A stretch of DNA of 10,000 nucleotides. Origin: Kiritimatiellota bacterium (GTDB lineage: Bacteria > Verrucomicrobiota > Kiritimatiellia > JAAZAB01). Every line of letters begins with the position of its first letter. The stretch's first letter is position 1. Location: the NCBI GenBank assembly GCA_008636095.1, contig VSJD01000207.1:1-10000 (forward strand), in the 5' to 3' direction. Shown piece after piece: positions 6,502 through 10,000 of the stretch. Under the pieces are notes generated by a model. That model saw only the letters and a program-made list of their open reading frames with translations, was not told the origin of the DNA and ran no database searches. The translations under genes were made by a program, and so were the position numbers.

Positions 6502-6531
6502 ACCATACCACAGGGCCGGAGGCATTGACAA
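6502..6531 (-). promoter_or_regulatory. Candidate sigma-70 promoter for tRNA-Arg
   Basis: On the minus strand TTGTCA (6526-6531) and TATGGT (6502-6507) are separated by 18 bases, with five and four of six consensus matches. The predicted start lies about 20 bases before the mature tRNA 5' end at 6473, as expected for a tRNA precursor. Confidence 0.55.
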
Positions 6532-6790
6532 TAACGGAAGCGTGCGCCGGCCCGCGCGGCGTATAATAAGTAGCTGGCATTTCGATAATTGCTTGTATGA
6601 AAACCGATACAACAGGTAATTTCCGGAGACATTCAGGTCGAGACGGCAATCATCCGCAGATAATATCGCGCCTGGCAGCCGGGCGCGATGACGTCTGCGA
6701 CACGCATTTGCCCCGCTAACAGAACCGCGCCCAATTACACCAACAAATTTATCTTACACCGCCCCACAAGCCCCGGCTATGCCAACGCCG
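6532..6790. other. Intergenic stretch without a recognisable gene
   Basis: I see no supported coding region here. The clearest structure is a hairpin with an 8-bp perfect stem, ATCGCGCC (6665-6672) with GGCGCGAT (6682-6689), around a nine-base loop. A weaker stem joins TTGTAT (6593-6598) and ATACAA (6607-6612). A perfect TATAAT at 6562-6567 has no -35 box at normal distance. A small RNA is conceivable but nothing shows one. Confidence 0.4.
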
Positions 6791-6834
6791 AAAAAAAACT
6801 AACCCGAACGTTTCCCGCGAAACATCCGGGTTAG
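6791..6834 (-). terminator. Rho-independent terminator of the EF-hand gene
   Basis: On the minus strand CTAACCCG pairs with CGGGTTAG (6827-6834 with 6799-6806). An inner stem GTTTC/GAAAC (6819-6823 with 6810-6814) has the loop GCGG, and a run of eight T follows (6791-6798 as A on the plus strand). It starts about 30 bases after the stop codon of the EF-hand gene. The stem, loop and U-run are all of textbook quality. Confidence 0.93.
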
Positions 6835-6865
6835 CCAATCCTCAAGATGCACAAATCAGGCTTGC

Positions 6866-7498
6866 TTATTCCGCAGGCTGATCGGCCGTTTTCTCTTCAA
6901 CCTTGGGCACCGCCGGAATGGGGATGATGGCGATCATTTCTTCCACGGTCACAAAACCATCATTGTTGGCGTCCCGGTCTTTGAATTGCTTGTCGGCACC
7001 GGCCTTCATTTCATCCGGCGTAACCTTGCCGTCGCCGTTGGCATCCATGGCTGCGAAAACGCTCTTACGGTAGGCAATGACCTCAACCGCGCTCACTTCG
7101 TTATCGCCGTTGGCGTCCAGTTCATCACAGGCCGCTGTCTGGTCAGCCGCGGCATCTGCGCCCGCAAAGAACACAACGTATTCTTCCATCGTCACGCTGC
7201 CGTCTTTGTTGACGTCGATATTCACGAACCGCTGGCCGATGAATTCATCGGGAGATACTTTGCCGTCGCCATTGGCATCCAGTTCCTTGAACCATTCCTT
7301 AAGTCTGGCCTGCCGTTCTTTCGCGGTCAACTTGCCGTCGATATTGGCATCCATTTTCTGAAAGATCGATTTAACGATCTTGGCGCCTGCTTTCAGGTCC
7401 GTAGCCGTGGTGGACGCCGCTTTCTCCTGCGCGCAAACCACCGACATCATAGCAACCGCGGCCACTCCGGCAACTGCCCACTTTAACATCTGACTCAT
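6866..7498 (-). CDS. Exported calcium-binding protein with six EF-hands
   Basis: The 210-residue protein has a signal peptide (about 1-23, cleavage near VCA-Q). Six canonical 12-residue EF loops begin at D50, D74, D95, D128, D152 and D176. Each has acidic or Asn residues at positions 1, 3 and 5 and Glu at position 12, so all six should bind Ca2+. The fourth (DANGDNEVSAVE) has Asn in place of the usual Gly at position 6. Loops are 21-33 residues apart and probably form three pairs. The tail is Pro/Glu-rich. No enzymatic domain is present, so it is a periplasmic or secreted Ca2+ buffer or sensor, target unknown. ATG 7498 follows GGGAGG (7506-7511 on the complementary strand) by seven bases. The gene is monocistronic, with its own promoter and terminator. 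Confidence 0.92.
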   Translation of the reverse strand: MSQMLKWAVAGVAAVAMMSVVCAQEKAASTTATDLKAGAKIVKSIFQKMDANIDGKLTAKERQARLKEWFKELDANGDGKVSPDEFIGQRFVNIDVNKDGSVTMEEYVVFFAGADAAADQTAACDELDANGDNEVSAVEVIAYRKSVFAAMDANGDGKVTPDEMKAGADKQFKDRDANNDGFVTVEEMIAIIPIPAVPKVEEKTADQPAE

Positions 7499-7534
7499 CG
7501 TGGAACCTCCCGAACTGTTGTTTGCGGCCGCATG

Positions 7535-7577
7535 GGTGTTGATTGTTTTAGAGCTGCCTTAGCTCGCATTCAACACC
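7535..7577 (-). promoter_or_regulatory. Structured 5' leader of the EF-hand mRNA
   Basis: Seen on the plus strand, GGTGTTGA (7535-7542) pairs with TCAACACC (7570-7577). Inside, GAGCT (7551-7555) pairs with AGCTC (7561-7565) over a five-base loop, separated by an internal loop. The structure lies between the predicted transcription start and the ribosome-binding site of the EF-hand gene, so it would be in the mRNA leader. It matches no riboswitch class I recognise. Confidence 0.45.
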
Positions 7578-7603
7578 AGACAATCATGACGACCAACTAA
7601 AAA

Positions 7604-7633
7604 AGTGTATCACTGCGCGAGGAATCATGTCAA
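7604..7633 (-). promoter_or_regulatory. Sigma-70 promoter of the EF-hand gene
   Basis: On the minus strand a perfect TTGACA (7628-7633) is followed after 18 bases by TACACT (7604-7609), four of six matches. Transcription should begin near 7597, giving a leader of about 100 bases that contains the stem-loop at 7535-7577. Confidence 0.7.
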
Positions 7634-7675
7634 ATCTATTTTTCATAATTCTTGGTTAGCCGAAGATAATTTTAA

Positions 7676-7704
7676 TTGGACACACTCCTTGGGATGGATA
7701 TAGT
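7676..7704 (+). promoter_or_regulatory. Promoter of the EEP-family gene, apparently leaderless
   Basis: TTGGAC (7676-7681) and TATAGT (7699-7704) are separated by 17 bases, with four and five of six consensus matches. Six bases separate the -10 box from ATG 7711, so transcription should begin at or within a base or two of the start codon. No Shine-Dalgarno lies at normal distance; the nearest purine stretch overlaps the spacer and would not be transcribed. Confidence 0.55.
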
Positions 7705-7710
7705 AACACC

Positions 7711-8490
7711 ATGCGGTTTCTTCTCTATAATGTGCGTTATTGCTCGGGACATGGCGGACAGTTTCATCTTCCGTGGAGCGGCTATCTGCACCGGACGGCG
7801 CGTCAGCTCGATCAGATCACCGCGTTTATCCAAACGATGGCGCCGGACATTGTCGGCTTGTTGGAAGTGGATGCCGGTTCCTATCGCTCGCGACGGCACA
7901 ACCAGGCAGCCCTGATCGCGGAGACCCTGGGGCACTATCATGTCTATCATTCCAAGTATTCGGAGCGCTCTCTGGCGCGCCGTTTGCCGGTAATGGGCAA
8001 ACAGGTCAACGCCTTCCTGTGCCGCGATGCCGTCCATGCCCGGCGATTCCATTTTTTCAAGAAGGGCGTCAAACGCCTGGTGATCGAGTTGGAACTTCAG
8101 AATCTCGTTATTTTTCTCGTGCATCTCTCGCTGGGGTATCGGACCCGTCATGATCAACTGAATGATCTGTATACCTTGGTGAAAACAATTCAAAAGCCTT
8201 GTATCGTGGCCGGAGATTTTAATGCATTCTGGGGGGATCGCGAAATCAAGCTGTTCCTGGCCGCCACCGGCCTGGCCAGTGCCTGCGCACAGCCCCGGCC
8301 GTCCTTTCCCAGCTGGAAACCCCGGCGCCAACTGGATTTCATCCTGCACAGTTCCGCTATTCGAATCACCGGTTTTTTCATGCCGCAGGTGACATTTTCC
8401 GATCACTTGCCGCTGGTCTGTGATTTTGAGATTCAAATGCCGGAGGCGGATCAAAAAAGTTCATCTACCGGAAAACCCAAAAGGAAGTAA
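7711..8490 (+). CDS. Endonuclease/exonuclease/phosphatase (EEP) fold hydrolase
   Basis: The 259-residue protein shows the full EEP active-site set: N7 in LLYNVRY, E52 in GLLEVD, H138 in VHLSLGY, D169 and N171 in GDFN, D209 in QLDFIL, and D231-H232 in SDHLP. Family members (DNase I, exonuclease III, sphingomyelinase, inositol phosphatase) cleave phosphodiester or phosphoester bonds with Mg2+. The compact length and lack of a signal peptide suggest a cytoplasmic enzyme. The substrate cannot be assigned: it lacks obvious AP-endonuclease features and could act on nucleic acid or a small phosphate ester. The C-terminal 25 residues are charged and probably flexible. It is divergent from the EF-hand gene across 212 bases, and appears monocistronic. 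Confidence 0.87.
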   Translation: MRFLLYNVRYCSGHGGQFHLPWSGYLHRTARQLDQITAFIQTMAPDIVGLLEVDAGSYRSRRHNQAALIAETLGHYHVYHSKYSERSLARRLPVMGKQVNAFLCRDAVHARRFHFFKKGVKRLVIELELQNLVIFLVHLSLGYRTRHDQLNDLYTLVKTIQKPCIVAGDFNAFWGDREIKLFLAATGLASACAQPRPSFPSWKPRRQLDFILHSSAIRITGFFMPQVTFSDHLPLVCDFEIQMPEADQKSSSTGKPKRK

Positions 8491-8523
8491 ACGGAAAACA
8501 TAAAACGAAGATATCGAAAACTG

Positions 8524-8600
8524 TCTCACACGAAGGCACGAAGGAAAGCTTCCCGATTTGGAATTAACTTTGCGACCTTCCATGTGGTTCCGTGTGCGAA
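8524..8600. repeat. Imperfect inverted repeat, CACACGAAGGCACGAAGG type
   Basis: The left arm CTCACACGAAGGCACGAAGG (8525-8544) pairs imperfectly with the right arm ending CCGTGTGCGAA (8590-8600). By eye about 12 of the outer 16 positions match, then pairing continues with a gap. The element fills the gap between the EEP gene and the transglycosylase gene. The right arm includes the GTG at 8592, which argues against that codon as a start. Confidence 0.55.
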
Positions 8601-8621
8601 TGTTCAAGAAATGATCAACCG

Positions 8622-9956
8622 ATGATACAATCAGAATATTTTCGCATGGGATTCGTTCTGGGCATCGTCATGCTCCTGGCAGTGGTTGCCCGAACCGAGC
8701 GCGTGCTGACGCCGGAAGATCTGCTGGATAACGCGGACATTTCATCACTGGAGCAATCTCTCCTCGAAAATCTCCCGCCGGAACTGGAACTGCCCGATGC
8801 CGAAGACTGGCAATCATTTTGGAACCAGGTCGAAATTATCCTGCAATCTCAATCGTTGGACGACATGACCTGGTTTTGTTCCACAGTCCAACAGGTCTGC
8901 GGGTATCTTGACGCCGACCCCGCCACTCAGCCGTGGGCCGACTGGCTCAGGCAAAGGCTGGATTATTTTGAAATGGCGAGTGTTGCCGTTCAGGAAGTAC
9001 CGTCTGAACCGGTCATTCCAATTGCCTCCGCGCCATCCACCCCACCCGCCCCCTCACCGGCAACACCGAAAGTCAAGCCCAGCCCACCCCCTTCGCCGGC
9101 GGTTACACCGACCAAACACAAGGTATTCCATCTCGTTACACCCGGGACACCGCCGGCCAAAGCGCCGGTGTCGCTCCAAGTACAAAGCAAACGGCATAGT
9201 CTGGTTCGCAATTCAAGCCGGTGGCAGAAAAAACTGGCAAACCGACCGGCGCCGCCGAATGCGGCCGCGCTGATTCCACGCCTTAAAAAAGTATTTCGGA
9301 GCGAAGGTTTACCGCCGGAACTGGTCTGGATGGCGGAAGTGGAATCGTCACTGAATCCCGCGGCACGCAGTCCGGTCGGTGCGCTGGGACTATTTCAACT
9401 CATGCCGGCCACGGCTCGACGATTTGGCTTGCGCACCGGTTTTTTTGATGAGCGCAAGGACCCCGAAAAAAGCGCGCGCGCCGCCGCACAGTACCTGAAG
9501 TTTCTTTACCACGCGATGGGATCCTGGCCGCTGGCCCTGGCGGCCTATAATGCGGGTGAAGGCCGCGTGGGCAAAATAGTAAAACGCAAAAAGCAGGACT
9601 CCTTTGAGGGCATTGCCGATGACCTGCCGATGGAAACCCAGATGTACGTGCCCAAGGTCATGGCCCTTATTTCCCTGCGGGAAAACACGGCCCCCGAAAA
9701 ACTGCCCGGTCCCGTAATCAGGTCATCATTGAATCAGCATCCCGCGGCTGTTGCCACCTACAGCCTTCAGTCCACAGCCTACAATCTTTCTGCATTATTT
9801 ATCTTCGAGCCACTTTTCGAATGTTTGCCCGGACCCACTGAGCGCTCAGTTTATGCTTGCAATTCGGAGGTAAACCGACAGAATGCACAAGTTTATTGGC
9901 CGGAAGATCTCCCTTATCGGTGGGGTACCGAAGTGGCCAACCGGGGCAGACTGTAA
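8622..9956 (+). CDS. Membrane-anchored lytic transglycosylase (SLT/MltD-like catalytic domain)
   Basis: The 444-residue protein (from ATG 8622) has an N-terminal signal or anchor helix (about 9-25), an acidic region, a Pro-rich linker (about 126-185) and a goose-type SLT domain (about 215-350). The catalytic glutamate is E241 in EVESSLNPAA. GALGLFQLMPATARRFG follows, and AAYNAGEGRVG contains N310 and E313. Such enzymes cut peptidoglycan, leaving 1,6-anhydromuropeptides, during wall growth or remodelling. No LysM domain is present. The last ~85 residues are not part of the SLT fold: they are encoded by a heptamer array and a palindrome, and the final 38 bases overlap tRNA-Tyr, so the tail is probably a recent read-through extension. 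The start is uncertain: ATG 8622, ATG 8646 and GTG 8592 all lack a Shine-Dalgarno, and GTG 8592 lies in the repeat. Confidence 0.85.
   Translation: MIQSEYFRMGFVLGIVMLLAVVARTERVLTPEDLLDNADISSLEQSLLENLPPELELPDAEDWQSFWNQVEIILQSQSLDDMTWFCSTVQQVCGYLDADPATQPWADWLRQRLDYFEMASVAVQEVPSEPVIPIASAPSTPPAPSPATPKVKPSPPPSPAVTPTKHKVFHLVTPGTPPAKAPVSLQVQSKRHSLVRNSSRWQKKLANRPAPPNAAALIPRLKKVFRSEGLPPELVWMAEVESSLNPAARSPVGALGLFQLMPATARRFGLRTGFFDERKDPEKSARAAAQYLKFLYHAMGSWPLALAAYNAGEGRVGKIVKRKKQDSFEGIADDLPMETQMYVPKVMALISLRENTAPEKLPGPVIRSSLNQHPAAVATYSLQSTAYNLSALFIFEPLFECLPGPTERSVYACNSEVNRQNAQVYWPEDLPYRWGTEVANRGRL
9757..9784 (+). repeat. Heptamer tandem array, four units, consensus CCTACAG
   Basis: Four consecutive 7-bp units read CCTACAG, CCTTCAG, TCCACAG, CCTACAA. 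The array lies inside the open frame of the transglycosylase tail, where it encodes a low-value stretch (TYSLQSTAYN). Its period equals that of the array at 6264-6298, but the consensus differs. Confidence 0.6.
9837..9850. repeat. Perfect 14-bp palindrome upstream of tRNA-Tyr
   Basis: ACTGAGCGCTCAGT is identical to its reverse complement. It lies 68 bases before the tRNA-Tyr 5' end, inside the tail of the transglycosylase frame. With no loop it would be poor as an RNA hairpin, so a protein-binding site or a repeat fragment is more likely. Function is unknown. Confidence 0.4.
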
Positions 9957-10000
9957 ATCTGTTGGCTAACGCCTTCGATGGTTCGAATCCATCCCCCACC
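9919..10000 (+). tRNA. tRNA-Tyr (anticodon GTA), 3' end at window edge
   Basis: The acceptor strand GGTGGGG (9919-9925) pairs with CCCCACC (9994-10000). The anticodon loop CTGTAAA gives GTA. A long variable arm makes it class II, as expected for bacterial tRNA-Tyr. The T arm is GATGG/CCATC around TTCGAAT. The discriminator base and any encoded CCA lie outside the window. Its first 38 bases overlap the transglycosylase reading frame. Confidence 0.95.

Noticed and set aside
6525..6567. TTGACA and TATAAT on the plus strand as a promoter
   Set aside because: Both boxes are perfect but 31 bases apart, far from the usual 16-18, and no gene follows. The TTGACA region is better explained as part of the minus-strand tRNA promoter.
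6391..6632. Minus-strand open frames over the tRNA-Arg gene (for example one containing SSVGQSSGFLNRRSEVRA)
   Set aside because: These are translations of the tRNA itself, a well-known source of false hypothetical proteins.
7672..8454. 260-codon minus-strand open frame opposite the EEP gene
   Set aside because: The plus strand carries every EEP active-site motif; the antisense frame has none and runs across the promoter region.

Overview
The window looks like chromosomal DNA of a Gram-negative bacterium with moderately high GC. Exported TPR and EF-hand proteins, a membrane-anchored lytic transglycosylase and a periplasmic binding protein all imply an envelope with a periplasm. The intergenic decorations (imperfect CAC(G/A)AA-type inverted repeats and heptamer arrays) and the BatE-like protein make me favour an uncultivated member of the Verrucomicrobiota/Kiritimatiellota/Lentisphaerota group. 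That placement is inference and no marker gene here proves it.

Layout. 1-54 may be the tail of an upstream gene containing a 15-bp direct repeat. 126-746 is a BatE-like TPR/membrane protein and 844-1866 a soluble NqrF-type 2Fe-2S/FAD/NADH reductase. 1927-2000 is an imperfect inverted repeat. 2039-2503 is an unrecognised 154-residue protein. 2617-6250 is a tight same-strand cluster of two tandem STAS proteins, an NMT1/THI5-type substrate-binding protein, and a membrane dCache-HAMP-PP2C (SpoIIE/RsbU-type) phosphatase. 6251-6865 is mostly non-coding: a heptamer array, a GC-rich hairpin, tRNA-Arg(CCT) on the minus strand and a strong terminator. 6866-7498 (minus) is an exported six-EF-hand protein with its own promoter and a structured leader. 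Divergently, 7711-8490 encodes an endonuclease/exonuclease/phosphatase-fold protein whose predicted transcript is leaderless. 8524-8600 is another imperfect inverted repeat. 8622-9956 is a lytic transglycosylase whose tail runs through repeat-like DNA into tRNA-Tyr(GTA), which fills the right edge.

How the genes work together. The central cluster is the most interesting part. It has the sensor phosphatase and two antagonists of a partner-switching pathway, but no anti-sigma kinase. It also has an ABC-type binding protein without permease or ATPase, whose gene overlaps the phosphatase gene by 47 bp. The simplest reading is that the binding protein serves as an extracytoplasmic ligand receptor for the dCache phosphatase, which then dephosphorylates one or both STAS proteins. 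The remaining genes are independent housekeeping or envelope functions.
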